From Caloramator proteoclasticus DSM 10124 (GTDB lineage: Bacteria > Bacillota > Clostridia > Clostridiales > Caloramatoraceae), in NCBI RefSeq assembly GCF_900129265.1, contig NZ_FQVG01000005.1, forward strand, positions 17,796 to 81,795: a stretch of DNA of 64,000 bases, read 5' to 3'. Numbering within the stretch: the stretch's first letter is position 1; each line of letters begins with the position of its first letter. Position numbers and translations under genes: made by a program. Below, piece after piece: positions 1 to 7,334 of this stretch. The notes beneath the pieces are model-generated. The model made no database searches. It saw only the letters and a list, made by a program, of their open reading frames with translations, and was not told the origin of the DNA.

Positions 1-44
1 TTAATTTTTATGAAGAATAATTACAAAATAAGGGGGTGGGTTTC

Positions 45-779
45 TTGATTAATTTTGCTCATAGGGGTGCAAGTGGTCGTTATCCAGAGAATACAATACT
101 TGCCTTTGAAAAGGCACTTGAGTTTGGAGCAAATGGAATAGAGACTGATGTTCAAATGACTAAGGATGGAATACTTGTTTTAATGCACGATGAGATGGTA
201 AATAGAACTACAGATGGAATAGGTTTTGTAAAGGATTATACCTTTTCTGAAATAAAAAAGTTAGATGCAGGTTCTTGGTTTTCTAAGGAGTATCTAAACG
301 AAAAGGTTCCATCTGTTGAGGAATTGTTGCTTCTTGTTAAGGGGAAAAAGGTGGTTGTAAATTTTGAAATTAAAAATACTATAATTGAGTATGAGGGGAT
401 AGAGGAGAAACTTTTAGACCTAATTTATCGTTATGGTATGCAGAAAAATGTTATTATATCAAGTTTTAATCATTATTCTGTTGTAAGGGTAAAGAAGCTC
501 TCAAGTGAAATAAAAACAGGGTTATTATATATGGAAAACCTATATTGTCCAGAAAAGTATGCAAAATATGTAGGTGTAGATGCACTTCATCCCTATTTCT
601 ATTCTCTTGGAAAGGATGTTGTAGGTCAAATTAAAAAGGAAGACATAATGATAAATACCTTTACGGTAAATGATACAAATTATATGAAGTATTTGATGAG
701 TATTGGGGTAGATGGGATTATAACAAATTATCCAGAAAAGCTAAATAAGTTGATGATAAACCAAAGAGAGGCATCATAG
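45..779 (+). CDS. Glycerophosphodiester phosphodiesterase (GDPD family)
   Basis: This enzyme hydrolyses glycerophosphodiesters to glycerol-3-phosphate and an alcohol. The N-terminus carries the family signature AHRGASGRYPENT and then ETDVQMTKDGILVLMHDE, which hold the catalytic His and the metal-binding Glu/Asp residues; NFEIKN in the middle is the second acidic motif. It is about 244 aa, normal for a cytoplasmic bacterial GDPD, with no signal peptide. I chose TTG at 45 because AGGGGG at 31-36 lies 8 nt upstream; GTG at 36 overlaps that Shine-Dalgarno. The last codons lie inside a terminator hairpin that is also one copy of a direct repeat (762-790). Confidence 0.9.
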   Translation: MINFAHRGASGRYPENTILAFEKALEFGANGIETDVQMTKDGILVLMHDEMVNRTTDGIGFVKDYTFSEIKKLDAGSWFSKEYLNEKVPSVEELLLLVKGKKVVVNFEIKNTIIEYEGIEEKLLDLIYRYGMQKNVIISSFNHYSVVRVKKLSSEIKTGLLYMENLYCPEKYAKYVGVDALHPYFYSLGKDVVGQIKKEDIMINTFTVNDTNYMKYLMSIGVDGIITNYPEKLNKLMINQREAS

Positions 780-790
780 ATGCCTCTCTT
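762..790. repeat. Left copy of 29-bp direct repeat, also a terminator
   Basis: A 12-bp perfect stem (764-775 with 779-790, loop ATA) forms a factor-independent terminator-like hairpin over the stop codon of the phosphodiesterase gene. The same 29 bases recur at 1071-1099 with no mismatch. The two copies bracket a palindromic element, so I read them as a target-site duplication of a shared terminator. Confidence 0.85.
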
Positions 791-1070
791 CAGGTTATTG
801 AAAAAGTTATCTTTTAATTAGCCCTATGAATGATTTCTTGGGCATTCGTTCATTTCGCTAATCAATTCTAAGCTTTTCTTTGTTTGAAAAGTCCTACCCT
901 CGCGATGCCATCGTCCTGATGGCCGCTCGGCTCGGCACGTCCTGTGCCGAATTACGGACTTTTTCAAAGTCGAAAAGCTAAGAATTGCTAAAGCTCACTA
1001 AAGAGCCCATTGAAATCCATTCATAGGGCTTTTTCATAATTTAGCTAACAAGTAGTTTTGTTAACAATCT
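791..1070. mobile_element. Palindromic insertion element, copy 1 (about 280 bp, non-coding)
   Basis: No coding ORF is visible. Arms starting AGCCCTATGAATG (820-832) and ending CATTCATAGGGCT (1018-1030) are perfect inverted repeats, and pairing continues inward over most of 820-1030. The centre (about 890-959) is GC-rich, unlike the AT-rich surroundings, and contains two hairpins with the same loop: GCCATC-GTCCT-GATGGC and TCGGCAC-GTCCT-GTGCCGA. A second copy lies in the opposite orientation at about 46365-46640, with an identical 69-bp core. It sits between convergent genes and is flanked by a 29-bp duplication. It could be a MITE-like element or a mobile structured RNA; no transposase is encoded. 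Confidence 0.8.
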
Positions 1071-1099
1071 CAAAGAGAGGCATCATAGATGCCTCTCTT
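1071..1099. terminator. Right copy of 29-bp repeat; terminator for the minus-strand gene
   Basis: This is identical to 762-790: a 12-bp stem with an ATA loop. It overlaps the stop codon of the convergent lipoprotein gene (1098) and probably ends its transcript. Before the element inserted, a single hairpin would have served both convergent genes. Confidence 0.8.
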
Positions 1100-2156
1100 A
1101 CTTTATCTCGTATATGTTTTTATAATCTACATAGAAAACCTCATTTTCTGTTATTGCTATATGCCCTGATTCATAGGGCTTTCCATCAACTGAAATATAA
1201 ACTTTATCAACATTATAGTAATCACCAAGTGTATTTACAAGGCTTTGCAATATCATTGATTCTAATGAGGAACCTGCATTCATCTCCTCGATGAATTTAC
1301 TGTTAACATCTACATATACCTTGTTTTGACTGTTGTTAAAGTAAAGTTTGTTTATTTTTGTATTTGGCCCAAAAACTTTATTCAAATCTTCCTTTGGAGG
1401 GTTTTTTAAAAATTTTTCTATTGTGGTATTAACATTTTCATTTGTATAGAGTAAAACCTTTTCAGCTTTAAAGGCAAGTTTTTCGTTATTGAAATCTGGA
1501 TAATAGAATTTTATTGTTTGGACATATGGTACATTGTAAGTTATCTTTTCAAGATTGCTCTCTATCGATACATCTCCGCTTTTATAAACTGTTTTTACAA
1601 GACCAACATTTTTTACATAGTAGTCGAAATTTTTATAGTCGTTTCCTTCTGTGGTAACTTCTATAGCTGTATATTCTCCACTTGGGGTAGTTATTTTTGC
1701 TTCTGTATTTGAGATATACCTCTTTAATCCATCTTTTGTTGTCCAAGTTGTTCCCTTTTCTATGGGCTCCTTCAATAGAATGTCATAGTTTGAATTCGTA
1801 GATGAAAGCAGATTTTCCTTATAGTAGTATTCTTCTCTTGAAGATATTAATCTTAATTCTCCATTCTTTATTTCATACACCTTTGATAGCGTAGTTCCAG
1901 GGTTTACATCTCTTATTTGTATCCTATCTCCTTCAATGTAGTCTACATAGGTTTCGTGCTCGGCATATTCATTACCAATACCTTGATATTTCATAAAAAC
2001 GTTTTCTTTAAAGGGGAAATAATCTTTAACTGTAAGTTTGGTGTTATCTTTAGGTGTTGTATCTGTAGGTTTATTAGATTTTGAGCAGGATGCAAAAGAA
2101 GACAATATTAAAACACTCGATATAGCAATACAAATAATTTTTTCAATCCTTTTCAT
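1098..2156 (-). CDS. Lipoprotein with C-terminal GerMN-type domain
   Basis: The 352-aa protein starts with a signal peptide ending in a lipobox (LSSFASC), so it should be lipidated and anchored outside the membrane. Residues about 30-210 form an uncharacterised beta-rich region. The C-terminal part (about 215-345: VQTIKFYYPD, LLYTNENVNTTIEKFLKNPP, NKLYFNNSQNKVYVDVNSKF, QSLVNTL, VDGKPY) has the pattern of the GerMN (Germane) domain found in GerM and other spore or envelope lipoproteins. It is a single gene convergent with the phosphodiesterase. The GerMN assignment is by pattern; the specific role is unknown. Confidence 0.75.
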   Translation of the reverse strand: MKRIEKIICIAISSVLILSSFASCSKSNKPTDTTPKDNTKLTVKDYFPFKENVFMKYQGIGNEYAEHETYVDYIEGDRIQIRDVNPGTTLSKVYEIKNGELRLISSREEYYYKENLLSSTNSNYDILLKEPIEKGTTWTTKDGLKRYISNTEAKITTPSGEYTAIEVTTEGNDYKNFDYYVKNVGLVKTVYKSGDVSIESNLEKITYNVPYVQTIKFYYPDFNNEKLAFKAEKVLLYTNENVNTTIEKFLKNPPKEDLNKVFGPNTKINKLYFNNSQNKVYVDVNSKFIEEMNAGSSLESMILQSLVNTLGDYYNVDKVYISVDGKPYESGHIAITENEVFYVDYKNIYEIK

Positions 2157-2285
2157 ATTATCCCTCCAATCTTTGTATATTTTTATTATACAATAAATGA
2201 GGTTAAAAAATATATATTTATTGATTACAGAATAGTAAAATTTAGAAGATATGCTTTTTATATTTTAAAAAATATATTTTTGTAT

Positions 2286-2425
2286 TATAATATTACTTGT
2301 TACTAAATCAAAAATTTATAGCAGGTATGGCTTTGGTAAGAAAATGATGGGTTTTGCTTCCCTCTCTACTCTGGAGAGAGAAACGTTAAAAATGCCATAC
2401 TAAAGATGAAGGGAGGGAAGCAAAA
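2286..2425 (+). promoter_or_regulatory. Promoter and structured 5' leader of small ORF 2426-2593
   Basis: A TATAAT -10 box lies at 2286-2291, so the transcript would start near 2298 and carry a leader of about 128 nt. In it, 2352-2364 (TTTTGCTTCCCTC) pairs perfectly with 2413-2425 (GAGGGAAGCAAAA), hiding the Shine-Dalgarno and ending one base before the TTG start. A second possible stem, GTATGGC (2325-2331) with GCCATAC (2394-2400), crosses the first, so they are alternatives or form a pseudoknot. This suggests translational control of the small ORF. No obvious -35 box. Confidence 0.5.
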
Positions 2426-2593
2426 TTGGATAATGTTATTTTGATAGTTTTTACATTCGTTTTGTTGTTTATACCAATATGTAGTTTAGCTAATTATGAT
2501 TATATAAAGTTTAAAATTTTAACGTTATTTTCTATAGAGTTAATAAAGAGACAAAAAAATACACCAACAAAACGATATATATGTATAATATAA
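2426..2593 (+). CDS. Small hydrophobic protein, 55 aa, unknown
   Basis: A TTG start at 2426 lies 9 nt after GGGAGG (2411-2416). The product begins MDNVILIVFTFVLLFIPICS, a single transmembrane segment, and ends in a basic, polar tail (IKRQKNTPTKRYICII). I do not recognise a family. The size, lone membrane helix, structured leader that masks the start and a convergent small RNA at its 3' end resemble type I toxin genes, but this is inference from layout only. It may equally be a spurious ORF in a non-coding gap. Confidence 0.4.
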   Translation: MDNVILIVFTFVLLFIPICSLANYDYIKFKILTLFSIELIKRQKNTPTKRYICII

Positions 2594-2667
2594 AGAAAAA
2601 AGCTGCTAATAAAAAGCAGCTAATGAAATAAAACCCATTATTTTCTCCTAATCGTTTCTCTCTCCTA
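2594..2667 (-). ncRNA. Candidate small RNA on the minus strand
   Basis: On the minus strand a promoter reads TTGAAT (2697-2702), an 18-nt spacer and TATAAT (2673-2678), predicting a start near 2667. The transcript would end at a clear factor-independent terminator: stem AGCTGCT/AGCAGCT (2601-2607 with 2615-2621) followed by six U (2595-2600). The RNA of about 74 nt ends one base after the stop codon of the small ORF and so is antisense to the 3' untranslated part of that message. Its first 13 nt (GGAGAGAGAAACG) are repeated in the same sense in the small ORF leader (2373-2385). A 10-codon reading frame inside is probably not meaningful. Confidence 0.5.
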
Positions 2668-2710
2668 TTACTATTATAGCATATATATGTTTTTTTATTC
2701 AATACTTTAT

Positions 2711-2716
2711 TATAAT
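2711..2716 (+). promoter_or_regulatory. -10 box of the queuosine operon promoter
   Basis: TATAAT at 2711-2716 predicts a transcript start near 2723, just before the riboswitch-like hairpin at 2730. No strong -35 is seen. The promoter is back-to-back with that of the minus-strand small RNA. Confidence 0.5.
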
Positions 2717-2729
2717 TTAAAACTAAATA

Positions 2730-2818
2730 GGACAGTTCGAAACCATCCTGTCCTTAAACAAAACTACGGGCTTTAGCTACAAATCTGTAGCTTTTAAGGG
2801 GCTGGTAGCCCCTTTTTT
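2730..2818 (+). promoter_or_regulatory. Probable preQ1-I riboswitch with terminator
   Basis: Stem GGACAG (2730-2735) pairs with CTGTCC (2748-2753) around a 12-nt loop beginning TTC, followed by an A-rich tail (TTAAACAAAACTACGG, 2754-2769). This matches the small H-type pseudoknot plan of class I preQ1 riboswitches: a short stem, a roughly 12-nt loop and an AAAACUA-like tail. Downstream, AGCTACA/TGTAGCT (2775-2781 with 2786-2792) and then GGGGCT-GGT-AGCCCC followed by T6 (2798-2818) form an expression platform ending in an intrinsic terminator. The genes downstream make preQ0, which fits feedback by preQ1. The aptamer call is from topology and position, not from a covariance model. Confidence 0.62.
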
Positions 2819-2837
2819 GATTTTTTGGAGGTGAATT

Positions 2838-3836
2838 ATGAAAAGAATTGGTATAACAACAACAGTACCACAGGAGGTATTAATTGCGGCAGGATATAAG
2901 GTTATTGACTTAAACAATATATTCGTTACATCAAACAACTATATGGAGTATATAGACATAGCAGAGAAGGACGGTTTCCCAAAGAGTATGTGTGCTTGGA
3001 TTAAGGGGCTCTATGGTGTTTGTATAAAGGAAGGAATAGATGAGGTTGTAGGCGTAGTTGAGGGGGATTGTTCAAATACAAGGGCATTGGTGGAGGTTTT
3101 AAAGTTAAAGGGAATAAAGATATATCCCTTTGCATATCCTAACTCACATAAATTAGAGGATGTAAAGAAATCATTAGATGATTTTATGGATATGTTTAAT
3201 GTTAAAAAATCTGATGTTGAGGATGTTAGGAATAGACTAAATAAAGTAAGGGAGTTTTTAATTGAAGTAGATAATTTAACTGTAGATGGATATGCTACAG
3301 GCTTTGAAAATCACCTATATTTAGTTTCATCCAGTGATTTTAATGGAGATTATTTGGAGTTTGAAAATATGTTAAAGGAAAAGATAAAAAAAATAAAAGA
3401 TAGAAACAAAAAAGATTATCCTATAAGACTTGCCTACATTGGAGTTCCACCTATGATGGGGGACATATATGATTTTGTAGAAAGTATAGGTGCAAAGATT
3501 GTTTATAATGAGGTTCAAAGGGAATTCTCCTTCCCAAGATTTAAGAATAATAAGGACATATATGAGCAGTACTATGACTACACATATCCCTATGATATTG
3601 AGTTTAGACTTCAAGAAATAAAAAGGCAGATTAAAGAAAGGGAAATAGATGGTGTTATACACTATACTCAAGCCTTTTGTTATAGGGGAATAGAGGATAT
3701 TATAGTAAAGAGTAAGTTGGATGTTCCTGTTATAAACATTGAGGGAGATAAATTAAATGAACTTGATGCAAGAACAAAATTAAGGCTTGAGGCATTTGTG
3801 GATATGTTAAAGGACAGAAGGGGATGGAGAAGGTGA
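2838..3836 (+). CDS. 2-hydroxyacyl-CoA dehydratase-like (HgdB/HGD-D family) protein
   Basis: The 332-aa protein has the HGD-D fold pattern: an N-terminal half with C52 (KSMCAW), C62 and C78 (EGDCSN) and a C-terminal half with C281 (TQAFCYRG), typical of [4Fe-4S]-binding subunits of dehydratases and related ATP-driven reductases such as double-cubane cluster proteins. The next gene, overlapping by 13 bp, is its likely ATPase activator. Both are the first genes of an operon that continues directly into queCDE and lies behind a probable preQ1 riboswitch. This context argues for a role in deazapurine or tRNA modification rather than amino-acid fermentation. The substrate cannot be read from the sequence. 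Confidence 0.8.
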   Translation: MKRIGITTTVPQEVLIAAGYKVIDLNNIFVTSNNYMEYIDIAEKDGFPKSMCAWIKGLYGVCIKEGIDEVVGVVEGDCSNTRALVEVLKLKGIKIYPFAYPNSHKLEDVKKSLDDFMDMFNVKKSDVEDVRNRLNKVREFLIEVDNLTVDGYATGFENHLYLVSSSDFNGDYLEFENMLKEKIKKIKDRNKKDYPIRLAYIGVPPMMGDIYDFVESIGAKIVYNEVQREFSFPRFKNNKDIYEQYYDYTYPYDIEFRLQEIKRQIKEREIDGVIHYTQAFCYRGIEDIIVKSKLDVPVINIEGDKLNELDARTKLRLEAFVDMLKDRRGWRR

Positions 3837-4597
3837 GGATATTAGGAATAGATTTAGGAAGCAGAGAAGTTAAAATTGTTTTTTTTGAAAATGGCAGGAT
3901 TGTTAGAAAAAATAAGATTAGTACAATGAGATTTTATAGAGATTACTGCATTAAGGATAATGGTTTAATTATAGATAAAGAAAAACTTGATATAGGTGAG
4001 TTTGATGTTGGAATTTCAACAGGATATGGAAGAAATAATATAAATATAAAGGACTTTACTCCAATTAATGAGGTAAAGGCACATATATATGGTGCATTAT
4101 TTCAAACTGGACTTAATGATTTTATTTTATTAGATTTAGGAGGACAGGATGTTAAGGTTGTAAGGGTTGAAAAGGGTGTAATGACAGATATAGAACTCAA
4201 TGACAAGTGTGCCGCATCCTGTGGAAGATACTTAGAAAATATGGCGAACATTTTAGAGGTTGATTTAGACTATATGACAAGGTTTTATAAAGAGCCAGTT
4301 CACTTAAATTCTACCTGTGCAGTTTTTTCAGAATCTGAGCTTATAGGTAAAATAGCAGAGGGAGTACCTATAGAAAATCTTTGTGCAGGTGTAAACTATT
4401 CATTATATAAAAGGTTAAGTCCAATGCTTACAAGGTTTAAGTCAAATAGAATAGTTCTATCTGGTGGAGCATCACTTAATAGTGCTTTAATAGAGTATTT
4501 AAAGAATGATTATAATGAAGTAATAATTTTAGAGGATGCACAGTTTAATGGTGCAATAGGATGTTGTTATTATGGAGAAAGGATGGGATTAAAATGA
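3824..4597 (+). CDS. BadF/BadG/HgdC-type ATPase, dehydratase activator
   Basis: The 257-aa ASKHA-fold ATPase starts with the phosphate loop [10 protein letters not shown] and has DLGGQD as the second nucleotide motif and SGGASLN near the end. C129 and C165 ([18 protein letters not shown]) correspond to the cysteines that hold a [4Fe-4S] cluster between two subunits; C133 is an extra one. Members use ATP to push one electron onto a partner iron-sulfur protein, here almost certainly the overlapping upstream gene. The stop overlaps the queC start (ATGA), so the genes are translationally coupled. GTG at 3833 is an alternative start. Confidence 0.85.
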   Translation: MEKVRILGIDLGSREVKIVFFENGRIVRKNKISTMRFYRDYCIKDNGLIIDKEKLDIGEFDVGISTGYGRNNINIKDFTPINEVKAHIYGALFQTGLNDFILLDLGGQDVKVVRVEKGVMTDIELNDKCAASCGRYLENMANILEVDLDYMTRFYKEPVHLNSTCAVFSESELIGKIAEGVPIENLCAGVNYSLYKRLSPMLTRFKSNRIVLSGGASLNSALIEYLKNDYNEVIILEDAQFNGAIGCCYYGERMGLK

Positions 4598-5271
4598 AAA
4601 AGGCTGTTGTACTTTTATCAGGAGGATTAGATTCAACGACTGCATTGTATCTTGCAAAATCACAAGGATTTGAAACCTATGCCATATCCTTTGACTATGG
4701 TCAAAGGCACGATAAGGAGCTTGAATGTGCTAAAAGGGTAGCAGAGGCAGCAGGTGTTAAGGAACATATTATAGTTAAAACTAATATGGATGCTTGGGGA
4801 GGATCAGCATTAACTGACAAAAACATTGATGTTCCAGAGGGTGATATAAATAGAAGTGATATACCAATAACTTATGTTCCAGCAAGAAATATGATATTTT
4901 TAGCCTTTGCGGCATCCTATGCAGAAAAGATAGGTGCACAGGACATATTTATAGGTGTAAGTGAAGTTGATTATTCAGGATATGTTGATTGTAGGCAGGA
5001 GTTTTTAGATGCAATGGAGCAGGCTATAAACAAAGGCACTGTTTGTGGAGTTGAGGGAAGAAGAATAAAGATAAATGCACCATTTATAAATATGACTAAA
5101 GCAGAGGAAATTAAGCTTGGAATGGAGCTTGGGGTTGATTATTCTTTAACTTGGTCCTGCTATAAAGGGGAAGAAAAGGCCTGTGGAGTATGTGATAGCT
5201 GTCTTTTAAGGCTTAAGGCATTTAAAGAAGCAGGATTTGAGGACCCAATAGAATATAAGGAGGAAAGATGA
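4594..5271 (+). CDS. queC: 7-cyano-7-deazaguanine synthase QueC
   Basis: QueC converts 7-carboxy-7-deazaguanine to preQ0 with ATP and ammonia. The PP-loop [11 protein letters not shown] is at the N-terminus, and the zinc-binding cysteines are at the C-terminus ([17 protein letters not shown]). ATG at 4594 overlaps the previous stop by 4 bp and gives the usual start [11 protein letters not shown]. It is 225 aa, the usual size. It forms the order queC-queD-queE. Confidence 0.95.
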   Translation: MKKAVVLLSGGLDSTTALYLAKSQGFETYAISFDYGQRHDKELECAKRVAEAAGVKEHIIVKTNMDAWGGSALTDKNIDVPEGDINRSDIPITYVPARNMIFLAFAASYAEKIGAQDIFIGVSEVDYSGYVDCRQEFLDAMEQAINKGTVCGVEGRRIKINAPFINMTKAEEIKLGMELGVDYSLTWSCYKGEEKACGVCDSCLLRLKAFKEAGFEDPIEYKEER

Positions 5272-5696
5272 TGCTTACTGTATCTAAAGAATTTGCCTTT
5301 GAGGCTGCCCATATGCTATCAGAACACGAGGGAGATTGTAAAAATCTACACGGACACAGCTACAAAATGATAGTTGAAGCTACAGGTGATATGAAAGATG
5401 GTATGGTTATAGATTTTAAGGATTTAAAAAATATTGTAAAAGAAACTATTATAGATAAAATAGACCATTCATTTATTTATTTTAATGCTTCAAAGGATGA
5501 GGTAGAACACAAAATAGCAGATATTTTAAAGAAGTCAGGAAAAAGGGTATTTGAGGTTAATTATAGACCTACTGCAGAAAATATGGCAACAGATTTTTAT
5601 AATATTTTAAATGACAAGTTAGCGGATAAAGGGATAAGGGTTGTATCTATAACACTTTATGAAACACAAACAAGCTTTGCAAAGGTGGTAGGTTAA
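5268..5696 (+). CDS. queD: 6-carboxytetrahydropterin synthase QueD
   Basis: QueD makes 6-carboxy-5,6,7,8-tetrahydropterin from dihydroneopterin triphosphate. The zinc histidines are visible in AAHMLS and LHGHSYK, and the catalytic region includes KIDHSF and the late motif [11 protein letters not shown]. At 142 aa it is full length. It overlaps queC by 4 bp; a second ATG at 5271 is also possible. Confidence 0.93.
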   Translation: MMLTVSKEFAFEAAHMLSEHEGDCKNLHGHSYKMIVEATGDMKDGMVIDFKDLKNIVKETIIDKIDHSFIYFNASKDEVEHKIADILKKSGKRVFEVNYRPTAENMATDFYNILNDKLADKGIRVVSITLYETQTSFAKVVG

Positions 5697-6428
5697 TTGA
5701 AAAGAGAAGAATTTTTAAATGAAAAAATACCTATGGTTGAGATATTTAACAGTATATCAGGAGAAGGAATAACAAGTGGTTTTTTAACAACATTTGTAAG
5801 GGTATATGGCTGTAATTTAAGATGTAGCTATTGTGATACAAAATACAGCTATGATGGAGAATATAGTCTAATGGCACCTATTGAAATTTTAGGTGAGGTT
5901 AATAGATTAAACTGCAAAAGAGTTATTGTTACAGGTGGAGAACCACTTGAGGAAGAAAAAATAAAAAGATATATTCCACTTTATCTTGCACAAAATGGTT
6001 ATGAGGTTAGAATTGAAACAAATGGAAGTGTAAGACTTTATGACGAGGATGAAATATATCAATTTACCAGTAAAAAAGAAAGGAAAAATCTCTTTTACAC
6101 ATTAGATATAAAATGCCCCTCCTCAAATATGGATAAGTTTAATATATTTGAAGAAAACTTTAAAAGGTTAATATTGGGTGATGAAATAAAGTTTGTTGTG
6201 GGAAATGTTGATGATTTGGATTATTCAATAGATGTAGTAAAAAGGTATAAAGAATATTTCAAAGGAGTTACATTAAATTTTTCACCTGTATTTTCAAAGA
6301 TAGAACCAAGCCAAATTGTAGATTATCTAAAGATAATAAATAAATTTTTTGCTGAAAATAATTTAGATGTAAGGCTCAATTTGCAACTTCATAAAATTAT
6401 CTGGGATAAGGATAAAAGAGGGGTATAA
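5697..6428 (+). CDS. queE: 7-carboxy-7-deazaguanine synthase QueE (radical SAM)
   Basis: QueE rearranges carboxytetrahydropterin to 7-carboxy-7-deazaguanine. The radical-SAM motif is C-x3-C-x2-C in GCNLRCSYCDTKY, and VTGGEPL is the SAM-binding stretch. The start is TTG at 5697, directly after the queD stop, with AAAGGTGG upstream. It closes the preQ0 module. No queF (preQ0 reductase), tgt, queA or queG/H gene follows in this operon. Confidence 0.92.
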   Translation: MKREEFLNEKIPMVEIFNSISGEGITSGFLTTFVRVYGCNLRCSYCDTKYSYDGEYSLMAPIEILGEVNRLNCKRVIVTGGEPLEEEKIKRYIPLYLAQNGYEVRIETNGSVRLYDEDEIYQFTSKKERKNLFYTLDIKCPSSNMDKFNIFEENFKRLILGDEIKFVVGNVDDLDYSIDVVKRYKEYFKGVTLNFSPVFSKIEPSQIVDYLKIINKFFAENNLDVRLNLQLHKIIWDKDKRGV

Positions 6429-6519
6429 CTGGCAGCCATATCACTTATAACTTTATGAGAAGTTGGTATAAATAAATGTTTTTTTAGGGAAAATAATAGT
6501 GATTGAGAGGAGGGGTCTT

Positions 6520-6699
6520 ATGGCAAGTAGAGAACAGCTAAAAGCAGTTGCAGCATCTTGTACTAAATATCAAGCAGAAGGATTTACATCTTCCGCAGGG
6601 GCAGTTGATAAAAGCTGTGAAAACTGTGTAAACTTTGATGGTTATAAGTGCACAGTAAACGCCTTTGATAAGGTATTAACAGGATTAGACCAAGGATAA
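6520..6699 (+). CDS. Small four-cysteine protein, unknown
   Basis: ATG at 6520 follows a strong Shine-Dalgarno (GAGAGGAGGGG, 6505-6515), giving a 59-aa product MASREQLKAVAASC. Cysteines occur as ASC, KSCENC and YKC, a spacing that could bind a metal or cluster. I do not recognise a named family. It is an independent unit closed by a strong terminator. A longer in-frame start at 6499 is unlikely because the Shine-Dalgarno falls inside it. Confidence 0.7.
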   Translation: MASREQLKAVAASCTKYQAEGFTSSAGAVDKSCENCVNFDGYKCTVNAFDKVLTGLDQG

Positions 6700-6700
6700 A

Positions 6701-6742
6701 AATAACAGCCACATAGTATAATTCTATGTGGCTGTTATTTTG
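6701..6742 (+). terminator. Intrinsic terminator
   Basis: A 16-bp stem (6701-6716 with 6724-6739), starting AATAACAGCC, ends in a T-rich stretch directly after the small cysteine protein gene. Confidence 0.85.
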
Positions 6743-6912
6743 GTTCTTTGTTAAAGATAAGAGTAGGTATTCAATTTAGAATGTCTAAACTTTGAAAATG
6801 ATTTTTAAAAGATTAGCAGATGTAAAACCTTTAAACGTTAAGCTAATATAAAGTTGAAAAATTCTGAAAAATAATATAGTATTAAATTAATAAATATATA
6901 AGGGGTGATACT

Positions 6913-7170
6913 GTGAAGGTTATAAAAAGGGATGGCAGTTTACAGGAATTTACTATTGATAAGATTATAAAGAGTATAAGAGCAGCATCAGATGATATAG
7001 GAGAACCACTCAATGAATCTGATTTACATAATATTGCAAAGGATATAGAGGGCGAAATAAAGGGACTTGGAAAAGAAGAGGTTTCCTTTGAAATAATAAG
7101 AAGAATGATAGCAGATACATTAAACAGAGAAGGTTTTAAGGATGTTGCAAAGGCATATGTTGAATATTAG
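6913..7170 (+). CDS. Stand-alone ATP-cone domain protein
   Basis: The 85-aa product (MKVIKRDGSLQEFTIDKI, ending AKAYVEY) is a complete ATP-cone domain, the nucleotide-binding regulatory module at the N-terminus of ribonucleotide reductases and in NrdR. Here it stands alone, with no zinc ribbon and no reductase after it. The start is GTG at 6913 with AGGGGTGA upstream. It could be a free nucleotide-sensing domain or a relic of an nrd gene; the intact frame, own RBS and own terminator favour a functional small gene. Confidence 0.75.
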   Translation: MKVIKRDGSLQEFTIDKIIKSIRAASDDIGEPLNESDLHNIAKDIEGEIKGLGKEEVSFEIIRRMIADTLNREGFKDVAKAYVEY

Positions 7171-7180
7171 TTTATTAAAT

Positions 7181-7213
7181 AGCTGTCACAAAGGTGGCAG
7201 CTGTTTATTTTTA
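7181..7213 (+). terminator. Intrinsic terminator
   Basis: Stem AGCTGTCAC/GTGGCAGCT followed by a T-rich run, 10 bp after the ATP-cone gene. Confidence 0.75.
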
Positions 7214-7334
7214 TGCTAAAATTATAATTATTATGGGCATAGTAATTAGTATAAATAATAGTTTTAGACTTTTTATTGCTTATGTACGAAGTTAACCTCT
7301 TAAATAACATTATAAAAAGTTTAAGGAGGATATT

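Noticed and set aside
1058..1294. Plus-strand ORF over the end of the lipoprotein gene
   Set aside because: It is a shadow of the minus-strand gene, with no ribosome site or family pattern.
2373..2385. GGAGAGAGAAACG in the leader as an antisense target of the small RNA
   Set aside because: The copies are inverted in DNA, so both RNAs carry the same sense sequence and cannot pair there; only the 3' overlap is complementary.
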